A stretch of DNA of 64,000 bases from Aurantiochytrium sp. KH105 (taxonomy: Eukaryota; Sar; Bigyra; Thraustochytrida; Thraustochytriidae). The DNA lies in assembly GCA_003116975.1 (NCBI GenBank), contig BGKB01000046.1, positions 62,001 to 126,000 on the forward strand, read 5' to 3'. The translations under genes and the position numbers were made by a program. The number at the start of each line of letters is the position of its first letter. Position 1 is the stretch's first letter. The notes beneath the pieces were generated by a model. The model searched no databases. It was not told the DNA's origin and saw only the letters and a program-made list of their open reading frames with translations. Shown here piece after piece: positions 40,301-50,800 of this stretch.

Positions 40301-41434
40301 TTACATCTCGGGCATCCCCGGCATGGGCTCCGTAGGTCCATGGCTGAAGCCCTGCTGCTGGTTGGCAGTCGTGGTGCCGCGAGCCACAGAGGTGGACACC
40401 ATAAAGGTAAGAATGTACTCGGAGACCGTAGCAGGAAAGAGGATGAGCTTGATGATAAAGGGCAGCTTCGTGTAGAGAAAGAGCTGGCCGTAAATACCGA
40501 GACCAGCAAGCAAAAAGGCAGTGGCATCGTCAAGGTAGCCGTCACTCAAGTAGTGAAGGTTGCGAGCCTCGCACCAGCGCGTAAAGGCGTCGGTGGCGAT
40601 GCGGGCGCCGTTAAGCGCAGTGTGCACGGTCGAGAGCACACGCTGCACGGAAAAGGCGATAGAGATACCGATCATACGGCAAATGTACCGCGTGACGACA
40701 GGAATCCAGGGGTAGTAGTCCTCATCGACAATGTTCTTGATCGTCGGGCCCGTTGCCTTGAGGATTGTCGTGGAAAGCACGTTACCAATGGAGACACCCA
40801 GACTGAGCGCGCGGGCGAACTTGACCTGCAGCGTGGCAATAACCATGGCGAGAATCTGATACAACCGGCCGAATGCCGCAGAGACCTTTTCGGGATCGCA
40901 CGAGCGCAGAAAGAGGCTGACCTTGCGGACCGTGAGCTCGGCCTGCGAGATCTGGTTGACGTCCGCAACGCCGTCGCCATCCTCGTCGAGCTGGTCGTCC
41001 GTACGGTTGGCATCGCGAACAGAGGTGGCCTGTTCGTGGAGCTCTTTGATGGCGTGGACGAGGTCCTTGCGGCCACCCTGGTCGATGGCTTCGAGCGTAG
41101 CAATCGTTGAAATGTAGGATCCGCCAAAGAACATGAGCGCGAGACCGTACAGCATGCCCATGATTTCCTTAGGGCCGTAGGGTTCGAGGGCAACCAAAAA
41201 CTCCTCGTACGCCTCGTTGGCCATCTTGACGTACGGCATGACGAAGAGCACCGCGGCCGCGATACTTTCCTCGATCTTGAGCACAATCGGCACGACCTGG
41301 GTCAGCCTGTCCGTGAACGTGGGCGCGCCCTCGTCCTCGTCGGTCTCGGCGCGCTTCGACCTGCGCTTGCGCGCCTTGGGCGTCGCCGCCTGCATCAGGC
41401 TGTCGAACATGGACTCTTCCGCTTCGTCGCCCAT
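40301..41434 (-). CDS. Uncharacterised membrane protein with a DxDGDG calcium-loop-like motif
   Basis: A 377-residue protein I do not recognise by family name. The ATG at 41434 (A at -3, G at +4) follows an Ala-rich spurious extension. After a basic N-terminus (KARKRRSKR) there are hydrophobic segments near residues 60-75, 100-120, 220-245, 280-300 and 330-365. Between the first two groups lies a soluble helical segment containing DEDGDGVADVNQ (about 145-156), which fits an EF-hand or thrombospondin-type-3 calcium loop without a clear partner hand. The C-terminus is Gln/Pro-rich. A minus-strand copy of the shared GCAAGTGGGCTATGGC motif lies 229 bp upstream. The regular hydrophobic/charged pattern and long helices argue that the protein is real. 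Function unknown. Confidence 0.75.
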   Translation of the reverse strand: MGDEAEESMFDSLMQAATPKARKRRSKRAETDEDEGAPTFTDRLTQVVPIVLKIEESIAAAVLFVMPYVKMANEAYEEFLVALEPYGPKEIMGMLYGLALMFFGGSYISTIATLEAIDQGGRKDLVHAIKELHEQATSVRDANRTDDQLDEDGDGVADVNQISQAELTVRKVSLFLRSCDPEKVSAAFGRLYQILAMVIATLQVKFARALSLGVSIGNVLSTTILKATGPTIKNIVDEDYYPWIPVVTRYICRMIGISIAFSVQRVLSTVHTALNGARIATDAFTRWCEARNLHYLSDGYLDDATAFLLAGLGIYGQLFLYTKLPFIIKLILFPATVSEYILTFMVSTSVARGTTTANQQQGFSHGPTEPMPGMPEM

Positions 41435-41662
41435 CGTGGCGCGCCTGCCTCCTGCTCCTGCCCCTGCTGCTGCTGCCCCCGCTGCTGCTGCTGCTGCTGC
41501 TCCGCGTCCGCCTCCTCGCTCTCGTCCTCGTCCGTCCCGCGCGAGCTCGGCCAGAAGTAGGTCTGCGCTGGAATCCTGCCGCGTCCAGGCTCCCTCCCTC
41601 CCTCCCCGAATCACTCGGGCCCGACTTCAACTGTGGCTGACCGCAGCCTGAGTGCCGCCGCG

Positions 41663-41678
41663 GCCATAGCCCACTTGC
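41663..41678 (-). promoter_or_regulatory. GCAAGTGGGCTATGGC motif copy
   Basis: Reads GCAAGTGGGCTATGGC on the minus strand, 229 bp upstream of the membrane-protein ATG and co-oriented with it. With flanks it is identical over 20 bp to 59611-59630, an unrelated promoter 18 kb away. The 19 bp 41666-41684 are also shared with 6108-6126. Confidence 0.55.
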
Positions 41679-42222
41679 GCGCGCCATTCCGCACTTGTGC
41701 ACACTCTGGCCGGCTCTGTCTGGCCGGCCGGCCCCGGGTTTCTATACTCGGATGACCGCTGCGCTACGTACGCATCCTGCTAGTAGGGCTCGCAGACGTA
41801 CTGCAAAGTGCAGCCAGCAGCCAGAACAGAACCAGCGTTTGTCATGCATGTGTGTTAGTTTGTTTGTGTTTGTTTGTTTGTTTGTCTGTTTGTCTGTCTG
41901 CTGCAGCTGCCTCGCTTGCACGTGCGGCCCGTACCTCCGGCACCCGCTCACTCGCAGCCAGGGCCACGCGCGCCGCCCCGCGTGCGGCCCTCCCGGCCGC
42001 GCGCCCCGCGGAACGGCACAACCCCGCGCGAAGAGGACCGCGAGGGCGGCGCCGTCGCGGTCTACATCGACCCCAAGAAAACGCGCCCTCTCTTTTCCCG
42101 CCTGCTCCTCGCCGCCGCTGCGAATCGAAGCGCGGCTGTGGATGAGACGCAGCAGGAAGTCCAGTGTAGTAGTAGGCCTATGTGGCGCTCGACCCGACTT
42201 GCCGAGTTGAGCTGACTTGGCT

Positions 42223-42286
42223 GCGGCGGTTTTGCGCGACTTGCGGCGGTTTTGCGCGACTTGCGGCCTGCGTTTTTGCGCGACTT
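42223..42286 (+). promoter_or_regulatory. Three tandem GCGGCGGTTTTGCGCGACTT units
   Basis: Two perfect 20-bp copies (42223-42242, 42243-42262) and a third, slightly longer one ending at 42286, about 210-275 bp upstream of the ATG at 42498. Each contains TTTTGCGCG, similar to E2F-type sites, and GCGACTTGC, which overlaps the CAAGTSG core of the shared promoter motif. A regulatory role is inferred. Confidence 0.5.
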
Positions 42287-42497
42287 GAGGGAGAGGGAAA
42301 AGCAGCGCGAGCACGAGCAGCGCAAGCAGCGCAGGCAGCGCGAGCAGACGGCCAGCCGCGAGGAGCGCAGCGACGGCGCCCGCGCGCGCAGGCAGCCTGC
42401 GCGCGGCGAGGGAGGGCGCGGCGAGGGCGGCGGCGGAGCGTCCGCCCCGAGCGGAGACCGCCCGGCGAGGCGCGGCGAGGCCCGGCGCGGCGGCGAG

Positions 42498-45400
42498 ATG
42501 GAGCTGGCGGAGACCAAGGCGCGGCTCAGCGAGGTCGTGGACGAGGTGCTCTTCCTGGAGGGCGAGGTCTCCGCGCGCAGGCGCGAGGTGGAATTCCTCA
42601 AGCATGCGCTTGCGGACAGCACGGCCGCGCACGGAAGCGCGATCCGCGCGCTCACGCAGGAAAACGCGCAGGTGCGCCGCAAGGCGGGCGGCGCCAGGCA
42701 GCAAGCGCCCGTGCGTGCCGCGCTCGACGACCTTCGCAAATTCCAGCAGGGCCTGCAGCGCCTCCTCGTCGAGGCCAGACTCGACCTCCCCGCGGCAACC
42801 TTCACGCCGTCCGCGCCCGCAGCGATCGCGCGAGACGCCGTCGACCTCGGCGACGAGGATGATGACCACGATCACGACCTAGGCCATGGCCTGGGCCATG
42901 ACCACTTCGCAGCCGAAAGGCCCAATGCCAACACCGCAGGACCTCTGGCACTGTCCTCGTCCGCGGCCAACGCTTCCCCGCGAGATGCAGGCGACCTGGC
43001 AAAGGAGCGCGCCCGCGCCCGAAAGCTCGCTGCGCGCGTTCAGGAACTCGAGACGGAGCTCCGCCGCGCCAAGGCGGCGCAAGTTTGGCCCTTCAAAGAT
43101 GACCACCGCAGTGAACTCGGGGCCTTCGGCATGAGCACTAACTCGGATGCAGCGACGGCAGAGGCAGAGGTGACTCGTCTCAGGCGCCGTCTCCAGGAAC
43201 AAGAGGCCGACTTTGAGGAGAAACGCCAGAACATCTTGCGCCAAACCGAGTCCGAACTGCGCGACGCCGAGCGCGAAATTCAACGTCTTCGCCGTGCGGC
43301 CGGCAAAGGACGCGCGGGTGCCGCCGCGGCCGGCTCGTCGCCCACCTCGGAAATCGTTTCCACCGCGTCGCCGCGCCGTCGGGGAAGCGAGGCCGTCAGT
43401 ATTGGGTCGCGCGAGAGCACCCCCACTTATGACCGCAAGCGACTTCGCTTGCGTGGAATGCGCGTAAACGAGGACGGGAGCGTCGACTTGCACAATGCAG
43501 CAGACCCGGCTAATAACGCGCCAGCTGGGCGCTCGCGTCGAGGCTCCGGCGCATCCGGTCTCTCCATGAACTCGTCCTCCACCGCGCGCCGCGCCTCCGC
43601 CGAAGACGGTCCCGAAATCATGGGCCGTCTTCGGGACCTTGAGCGACGCCTCGTCACAGAGCGCAAGGAAAATGAAAAGTTGCGCCGAGCGCTCCGGGAT
43701 GCCCAAGACTCCAGTGACCGGGCCCAAGCGTCCATGGACGATCTTGCACTAGTGCACGGCATTGGGCAGGAAGAGATGGAGACCGAGCGCCACCAACGCC
43801 GTGCGCTTCAATCGCAGCTCGAAAAGGCACAGCGTGATCGCGAGGTGACCATGCGCGAGATCCGCGCCGCCGAGCGTCGCCACAGTGCTCTCATCGACGA
43901 AATGAAGCAGGTCATGGAGGAGCGCGATCGCGCCGTCGCCAACACCGACGACGCCAATCGCAAGTACCTGCAAGGTCTCCACGATCTCGAACGCGCGAAA
44001 ACCGATCTGCAAAGCGCAGAAACGGCGCGTCGCAATGCCGAGGATGACAAGAAGCGTCTTGAAAAGGACGTTCAAAACCACTCGCGTAACCTCGAGGCGG
44101 CCCGCCGCAAGCTCGCCTCCTCGCAGCAGGACGTGGCCATTCTCGAACAGCAAAAGGACACACTTGCCATGGAGCGCGATGCCGCCCTCCGCGAGCAAGA
44201 GAACGCCATGAAGCGTCTCGACCAGGCTCTTGGCGACCGCAAGAATGCCTTGCAGGCACGAGATAAAGCCTTTCAGGGATCGTCATCCTTGGAGAATGAG
44301 AATGCACGTCTCAAGATGCNTGCGCTGGAAGACCAGCCCACGCCCCGGGCGCTCGCGGACCGCGACGCCCCGGACGCTAGCACGCTTTTGGAAGCCGAGC
44401 GCGAAAAGTCGCGCCAGCTCTGGGAACGTATCGACGAGCTCGAGGTCTCTCTCGCAGCACTCGAGGACGAGAAACAGAGCCTCGAAGCCGCGCAGGACGA
44501 TGCGGCGCTTGGGGGCGTGCACATGGTGCGCACCCACAAGACCAAGCTCATCGCCCTGTCCCGACACCTCTCCGAGCTGCACGAGGGCGTCCGCGCGCGT
44601 CTCGTGGCCCTTCGAGACGCCACCTCTGACAACGAGAGCCCCCGTGCGAATGGCGAGGGCAAGGGTGACTTTCACGGCATCAACGAGCCAAGTGTCAGTA
44701 CCGCAAGCGCCTCGCAAAGCTTGCGCGACATCATTCAGATCCTTGTCAAGCAGGCGCAGGCTGCTCTCGCCGATGGCAAAAAGGAAGAAACCGGTATCCG
44801 CGCTCTCTTGGAGCTCTCGGCCCGCTCGACGTCGCGAGCCGCGCGTCTCCGCGCCGAGGCGGACGGTCTCGCCGCCAACGACTTTAGCGATCTTGAGCGA
44901 GAACGCAAGGCTTTGCTGGCGCAACTCGAGGCAGAAAAGGACCGGACGGCCTCTCTCGAAGAAAAAATCACCCGTCTTAGTAAGCGCAATGACGTCGATG
45001 CTGACCACGAAGAGGTGGGCCAGGCCATTGGCGACGAGGACGACCTTGGCCTTGTCGCTCGCGTTCGCGAACTGGAACACACGCTCGAGGGCGAGCGCGA
45101 CCAGCTACGCGAGGCGCTTGCGCGGCTGCAGCAATCTGACGAAAAGGTCGTCGAGCTCAAGCGAAAGCTTCGCACCAATCTGTTCGAGATGGAGCGTTTA
45201 GAGGCCGAGAGAGATCGTCTCGTGGCGCGTGTCGAAAATGCATCGACTGAGCTTCGTGGCGTGGCCAGTCAAAAGACCAATGCTTCGCGGGAGTTGGAAG
45301 AGGTCTACCACTCGCTCACGGACCTGGAAAAGCAGCTTGTAGCCTCGCATGCAGAAAATGCACGACTTAAACGTGTGCTTGCCACCTCGTCATCGTCGGG

Positions 45401-45674
45401 AAAGTCTCGTCTCGGAAATGGTGTCGGTGCGCCAAACGGCTCGAGTGCAAATGCTACGCCCTCTCCGAACCAGCCGTCAACACCAGGGACCACAGGTCCA
45501 CAGCGATTTCCCTCGTCTTCATCCACGCTTTCCGGTCATGCCAATGGCTCCGCGACCCGATCAAGTCAACGAGGGGGTGACGGTCTGGGCAACAATGGTG
45601 GCAGAGATGATGCGCAAAGTGCCTCCGAGCATAATGTTAGAATCAAGCCTTCGGGGAGCATTGTCATTGAGTAA
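42498..45674 (+). CDS. Long coiled-coil protein, family not recognised
   Basis: A 1058-residue protein built almost wholly of charged coiled coil. The ATG at 42498 (MELAETKARLSEVVDEV, G at -3, G at +4) is preferred because upstream sequence in frame has no ATG and consists of promoter repeats. Coiled-coil blocks span roughly residues 1-110, 170-300, 370-770 and 800-970. They are broken by Ser/Gly/Arg-rich linkers, including a His/Asp-rich stretch DDDHDHDLGHGLGHDHF (about 115-135). The C-terminal 85 residues are Ser/Asn/Gly-rich. Such proteins usually scaffold cytoskeletal or membrane structures; nothing more specific is visible. One undetermined base (44320) makes residue 608 unknown, but the frame continues cleanly on both sides. 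Confidence 0.85.
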   Translation: MELAETKARLSEVVDEVLFLEGEVSARRREVEFLKHALADSTAAHGSAIRALTQENAQVRRKAGGARQQAPVRAALDDLRKFQQGLQRLLVEARLDLPAATFTPSAPAAIARDAVDLGDEDDDHDHDLGHGLGHDHFAAERPNANTAGPLALSSSAANASPRDAGDLAKERARARKLAARVQELETELRRAKAAQVWPFKDDHRSELGAFGMSTNSDAATAEAEVTRLRRRLQEQEADFEEKRQNILRQTESELRDAEREIQRLRRAAGKGRAGAAAAGSSPTSEIVSTASPRRRGSEAVSIGSRESTPTYDRKRLRLRGMRVNEDGSVDLHNAADPANNAPAGRSRRGSGASGLSMNSSSTARRASAEDGPEIMGRLRDLERRLVTERKENEKLRRALRDAQDSSDRAQASMDDLALVHGIGQEEMETERHQRRALQSQLEKAQRDREVTMREIRAAERRHSALIDEMKQVMEERDRAVANTDDANRKYLQGLHDLERAKTDLQSAETARRNAEDDKKRLEKDVQNHSRNLEAARRKLASSQQDVAILEQQKDTLAMERDAALREQENAMKRLDQALGDRKNALQARDKAFQGSSSLENENARLKMXALEDQPTPRALADRDAPDASTLLEAEREKSRQLWERIDELEVSLAALEDEKQSLEAAQDDAALGGVHMVRTHKTKLIALSRHLSELHEGVRARLVALRDATSDNESPRANGEGKGDFHGINEPSVSTASASQSLRDIIQILVKQAQAALADGKKEETGIRALLELSARSTSRAARLRAEADGLAANDFSDLERERKALLAQLEAEKDRTASLEEKITRLSKRNDVDADHEEVGQAIGDEDDLGLVARVRELEHTLEGERDQLREALARLQQSDEKVVELKRKLRTNLFEMERLEAERDRLVARVENASTELRGVASQKTNASRELEEVYHSLTDLEKQLVASHAENARLKRVLATSSSSGKSRLGNGVGAPNGSSANATPSPNQPSTPGTTGPQRFPSSSSTLSGHANGSATRSSQRGGDGLGNNGGRDDAQSASEHNVRIKPSGSIVIE
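44320..44320. other. Undetermined base in the assembly
   Basis: A single n inside the coiled-coil gene (codon 608). The heptad pattern continues on both sides, so no frame change is implied, but it shows local assembly uncertainty. Confidence 0.98.
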
Positions 45675-45693
45675 GACCAGTGGCTTCCCCCAT

Positions 45694-47134
45694 TCAGAAA
45701 TGTGTGACAAAAATAAAGAAGATATAACAAGCAGTTTTGTTTATCCAGAACTCGTGATGTGAACATAATTGTGGTCGTGAGTTATCGCTCTTTCCCAACT
45801 TGTCTTCGTCTTGATGATTGCTGTCCAAATGATGAGCCAAGACTGGAACAAAATGTTGGCCACGACCGCGTAGTCTGCAAAGGTTGGATATGAGACCTCG
45901 GGAAGATCAACGCTTGCAGAAAATTTGAGCTTGACTTACGTGAGAAGCATGGCGCAGTTGACATTGAATCGTCTTTCGAAGTTTGCATTCTCTTGATCCA
46001 GTACAGCGGCAGTAGTGAGTGCAGCGGTGGGTAGCGTTAGCATTCGCATGAATGGCAGCCATGAGCTTTTCAGGTTTGAATTGCAAACACAACAAGTCCC
46101 AGACCTGCGAGGACAAAAGTCGGAATAAGCACGTTGAGCGTGATGAGTCCTGGTCTACGGTCTCCCGTGAGGCGAAACACAATCTTGTCAAAGGAATGTT
46201 CAGACTGTTTGCCAGAGAAAGTCACGACTGTGAGATTCTTGAACCACTTGAATTCACTAGAGATCGTAAATTTGGATGGCTTTGCAAAGCTATCACTGTT
46301 TCCATGCTCGTCGTGTTTTGGGTCGACCATGAGTGGCTTTAGAGTCTGCAGGCTCACAACGCTTGATGGGAAGTCGCATCGAAGCTCGATATCGAACGTC
46401 TGCGTCTCGAGAGGGGAGCGCTCTAAATTATATTGCGAGCGAAAGACGGCACCGACGAGCTTCTGCCGGCAAAACACCACCTTTCGGCCCGAGTGCTTTC
46501 CCCTTTCCACCTTGCCAAACTCGATCCAGGTCTGAATTGCCGAAGAAGAGTCGCGAACAAGGTTGGAAAGTTGCACACGCGGGTCGAACGCTTCTTCGAG
46601 CGAGACCTTCACAGGATCATCTCTCAAAAAAATTTCGGGAGCAAACCACATGACTTGCCAGTACATGTTCGCCGTAAGTGTTTGGTTCCTGGTGTCGATC
46701 GAACAGACGTCGTGGATGTTAACACGAATGAACATTTCCATTGGCATCGATGTTGTTGGGTGCCTCTGGCGCCAATCCTTTGCAATCTTGAGGTAGCGTC
46801 TCTGCTCGTCGCTGGAAGGATATGAAGAGAGGCCATCGCAAAGGCGATCATCGATATACATGGATGGCAAATAAGGAGCCGAAGCGTCTGCATTCGTGTT
46901 GTTGCGTGCAGGCTGGGACGCTGTGGCGTCGCAAGGTGCACTCCCAGAGGGCTCCGAATTTTCGGAAGGATTTGGGCTCTCGGGAAGTATAATTTGATCT
47001 TGATGCTGTGCTTCTTCTAGCACTTCGGTGTCTTCCACGTCGCTTTGCAATGCTGGGCCTGAGAATCCAGAAGGCGTCGGTTCTTCGCACGACGACAGAG
47101 TGATTGAAGGGAAGGCGCTCGATGAACAAGACAT
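45694..47134 (-). pseudogene. Pentameric ligand-gated ion channel homologue, apparently decayed
   Basis: An open frame from the ATG at 47134 to a stop at 46070 encodes a Ser/Pro-rich leader and then a ligand-binding domain. Its core fits the Cys-loop superfamily: a VNIHDV...VMWF strand region and NLERSPLETQTFDIEL, equivalent to the FPFD.Q block. It ends in TM1 (RRPGLITLNVLIPTFVLAG) and stops directly after it. TM2 (NFERRFNVNCAMLLT) and the TM2-TM3 segment (LPEVSYPTFADYAVV) continue in a different frame and are separated by a TAA (45936-45938). A TM4-like segment (HHEFWINKTACYIFF) lies in a third frame, ending 19 bp past the stop of the convergent coiled-coil gene. Introns could explain part of this: CTAAC and CAAG signals precede TM2, and GTAAGT overlaps the TAA. 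Decay or sequence error is the simplest reading. The ATG has A at -3 but T at +4, unlike its neighbours, so the true start may differ. Confidence 0.65.
45712..45717 (+). promoter_or_regulatory. AATAAA polyadenylation signal candidate for the coiled-coil gene
   Basis: AATAAA lies 38 bp after the stop codon of the coiled-coil gene. If used, the transcript end would overlap the TM4-like end of the channel homologue on the other strand. Confidence 0.5.
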
Positions 47135-47869
47135 AATCGCATCACTTTGCTGTTGGGGGGGAAGGTTGGGATTCGAATTCTGATTCGGCCACGCTCCAGC
47201 TGGGCAAGGGCCTCTGCCATCTTTCCGCCAAGGTCGTGCTTTCAAGGACGACTCGTACTTCTCGTCGCCAGTCTCTCTTCGTGCGTGTTGCACTGACGTG
47301 ACAATCTATGTCTATGCCTAGAACTCTGCATCCCGCTTCCAGGTTTTCGTTTTGGTATGGTCGTCCGCCGGCCCAAGCGGCTGAGGCCTCTTTGCGCGCC
47401 CTTTTAGATCAGAGCGGGCTCAGCGCAGCATCGTCAGAGCGGGCTCACCGTAGCGTCGTGTACGTCGTCTGTCTTCAAGGACGGCTCTTGGGCGAGTGAG
47501 TACCCCTCGTTGCCTCTCCCACCCATTCCTCGCTACTAACAAATTAACATCCTTGTCGGACAAGTTCTTGAGCCAAGTTCTCGCTCAAGTTCTGACGAAC
47601 TTTGGCGACACACCGTGACGCGCAAGACCGGCAGCAGCTTTCACCATCACCTTGGATCAAAATCGATAATAGTATACCTGGCGAGTCATGCCGCGCGCAT
47701 TGCTGCTGGCCACCAGGGAGCGAGCTCTCGCTGCAGCTGCGAGCGCATCGGCACTGGTAGCGAGGTAGGTCACTTCGTTTGCTGCGTGAACATAAAAAAA
47801 CAGGACCTTCTTTATGTGTTCTGCATTACATTACACTAGGAGACAGATGTATCGGCGACTCGCACATTC
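47135..47869. other. Region between the channel homologue and the WD40 gene
   Basis: About 735 bp without a credible gene. It contains a 25-bp tandem repeat (47409-47458) and three close CAAGTTCT copies (about 47562-47595). Confidence 0.6.
47409..47458. repeat. 25-bp tandem repeat, two copies
   Basis: TCAGAGCGGGCTCA plus a related 11-bp tail (GCGCAGCATCG, then CCGTAGCGTCG), period 25 bp. Confidence 0.8.
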
Positions 47870-50800
47870 TCACCACCCACCCATCTTCTGCATCGTAGCT
47901 ACGGCGGCCTCGCCAAGCTTATCTCGCAAAATCTTTTCGCGACGTTTGCGTCGAATGTGATCTACCGCGCGCTTGTTGGCGCGCCGCTGAGCGACATCAA
48001 GCTCCTTCTCGCTTTTTGCAAATAACTTGGCCAGATTGGGCAGCTCATCTAGATTCGGATGTCGTGGCACGGCAAGATGGGCCACGTCCAAACCGACGCG
48101 CGGACCAACACCTAGTGCAACCGCACTTTTCGACTTGCGGAACAAGAGCCGCTCGTCCTTGGTGCGCATTGATTCGTCGCGCTCTTCCATGCGTTCCCGT
48201 TGGGTCTGAACAACCCGCGCGCCAATTGCCAAGAAAATCTTTTCAAAGCGACAAAAGTCTTTGGCCAGCCCTGGGTCGCCGTCGCCCTCCACCCCAAGAT
48301 CAGCAAGCCACGCTTGTACGCTTTTCGAGCTTGCTTCTTGCTTGCCGTCCTCTAGAATCGCCTTTTGAAGAGATCCATGTAATTTGAAACCGCGAAAAGC
48401 GGCCTTGCATCGCGATGTGGGCTCCAATGCTTGAAGCTGGTTGGAAAGAAGCTGCCGATTCACCTGCACCTGCTCAGCATGGAACTTGCTCAAATCGTAT
48501 GCAACGGGTTTGGGCATGACCAGCAAATGTCGAAGCAGCCTGGTCTTCTTGTGCGGAACAGGCTCAGAAACTAAGCTATCCGCTCCAAACGTCGAAACCG
48601 ACTCTGTGTCGCTGTCAGCGCTTTGTTCCGGCATCAGTAAACACTCTTCATCTTGTTTCCCAAGACCGGCTTGACGGTCGCTAGCGTTGGCATTGTTCGT
48701 GCCGAATAGCGCTTCGTCGTCGGCGGCGTCTCCTAGAAGCGCGCGTCGGACCTCGCGACGACCTGCCTTGACAATCTTGCTCTCGAATTCATCGTCCTTA
48801 CGATTTTCGTACGTCGTAAAGAGATCATCCATGGCGCCTGAACCGGGCTCATCTTGGAGCTTCAAAGATACTCGCGTCTCGCGCTGCGGAAACGTCGCAC
48901 GACGCTCGAGCGTGCGGGACTTTGACTCGCCCGCTTCACCATCGTCTTCCTTTCTATTCTCGTCTCCGAGACTCTCTTCTTTCTCGCAATCCTCGCTCGT
49001 GGCGTCCTCTTTTTCATCCTTTTCGTTGCCGCTGTCATCATCGGCTGAAGCCCTGAGTTCAACTCCTGCACGTTCTTCTGCCTGAGCTGCTTCTTCGCGA
49101 AGCGCTTCTTCCGCAAGGCGCGCATCGACTTGCTCAACGCTCTGCTGGTGAGGGTTCACGGCAATAATGTTGAACTTGCGGGTGAGTGCAGACACATGGT
49201 CGAGCTCTTCGCATCCATAATCCGAATTCTGCACTTCGACAACAAGGGAACATGATGCCGACGTTAGCGAATAAACGCCTGCAATGTACACGCCACTGCG
49301 ATATTTTGCTTCGCCTGGGGCAAGAACAATGCGCTGATTTCCAATCGCCGAGGTTCGCCACGTATAGTCTTTGAGCGTTGGCACCGCTTCATTTGATAAA
49401 AACACATCGGGATCCCCATCTCGAGAGTGAATGCTCACGGTCAGGAAGTTGTCGGCCGAAGGGAGCACAAAACGAAAGTACAGGTACTTGCTCGCCTCCA
49501 TCACAGCCGTCACAGGCTCTCCCAATTCAAGGTCACGAACCTGGATGTTGCCTTGACGCGCATCGTTGAGACGGGCTTTGCGCTGGAAACGAAAAGCACT
49601 GCCGATTTTAACCATGTGCTGGAGCTGCTTCCAGTACTGATGGGCACGTTTCTGAAAATCAGACTGATTCTTGCTGCCGTTCCCGACCACCCCGACGCTG
49701 TCTGCCGAATTGCATGCTTTGCCTGAATCCGCAACGCCTTCCGCGTCGACGATGCGTTTCAATTCACGGAGCTTTCGCTCCTGCCGGTCAAGCTCGGATT
49801 CCTCGACGACTTCTGGAGCAGGCTGCAGCAAGGCTTCCATCTCTTTAAAAAATGTCGTCCAGCGATCGTCTCCGACAACCCCGTGAATTTCGCCAGCGCC
49901 AGACGTGTGCTTTTGCTTATTGTCAGCATCATCATCAGCATACAGAAAGTCGAGGTTGCCCTGTGCAACGTTCTGGTCCCGTCGCATATCAAGACTATCG
50001 ATTGCTTTCCACTCCTCTTCGTCCTCGTCTACATTCTCGGAAGGTTCCCAGTGTGGAACTGACGTAACTTGCTTCATAAGCGTAAGAGGATCGAAGTGAA
50101 TCTCCTCACCAAAGCAATTTGACTTGCTTCGCAACATACTAGAACCATCATCACTAAACATACTGCGCTTGTGATCGCGAGGAACATACTGATTCATCCG
50201 CAAAAGTTCCTTGAGCTCGTCGCTGAGAGCAGGCTCCGGGGGAAGCTGTGGTGTTGGAGGCGATGCTTCGACCGTCTCATCGTCGGCAGCGCCTCCGCCT
50301 AGTTGAATGGCGCTGTTGCCAGCGTGAGCAAGGTTCCGCTGGAGGCCGTCTTCTAGCTCGTGAATTATTTGACCTCCAAGCGGATCCTGGACAACGTCCG
50401 TATCAGCGCCTTCAAACGACTCCATTGCAGAATGGGCTCCGTTGAATGCGTCACTCGCATCTTCGTGCGCAGGTCCTTCCGAGGAGCTGGGATCGGCTGT
50501 TCCAGCAAGCAAAGAACCAGATCCGGGCTGTCGTGGGGCAAGCAGAGCGTTTTTTATGGCCTCAGAAGCGCCCGCGCACGTCGTCGTTGTTGCTTCCGCT
50601 CCAGCTGAAGCCAGTGATGCGGTCGATGCAGGCTTTTTGCCAAACAGAGAGCGACTCGCTCGCCTCGAAAGAGATGCTGATGCTGCGGAGTCGTCCTCTT
50701 CCTCCATGTTGTCATTGGAAAATCGTGCTGGGGACTCTTGTTGGTCCTTGCCACTCGCTCGTGCATTTGGCGAACCAAGTAGGCCGGAGACAAGATCCAT

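Larger units (their letters stand above)
41435..42497. other. Divergent promoter region of the membrane-protein and coiled-coil genes
   Basis: About 1 kb between two genes that point away from each other. It contains the GCAAGTGGGCTATGGC copy (41663-41678), GTTT/CTGT-type runs (about 41856-41900), and three tandem GCGGCGGTTTTGCGCGACTT units (42223-42286). No coding frame is believed, including the in-frame extension of the coiled-coil gene, which reads straight through the tandem repeat. Confidence 0.65.

Noticed and set aside
42252-42497. N-terminal extension of the coiled-coil protein
   Set aside because: No ATG in this part of the frame, and it translates tandem promoter repeats.
45872-45938. 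A 65-nt intron with GTAAGT donor and TTTGCAG acceptor in the channel homologue
   Set aside because: The signals look good, but the interval itself encodes the conserved TM2-TM3 linker and its removal does not keep the downstream TM3 frame.
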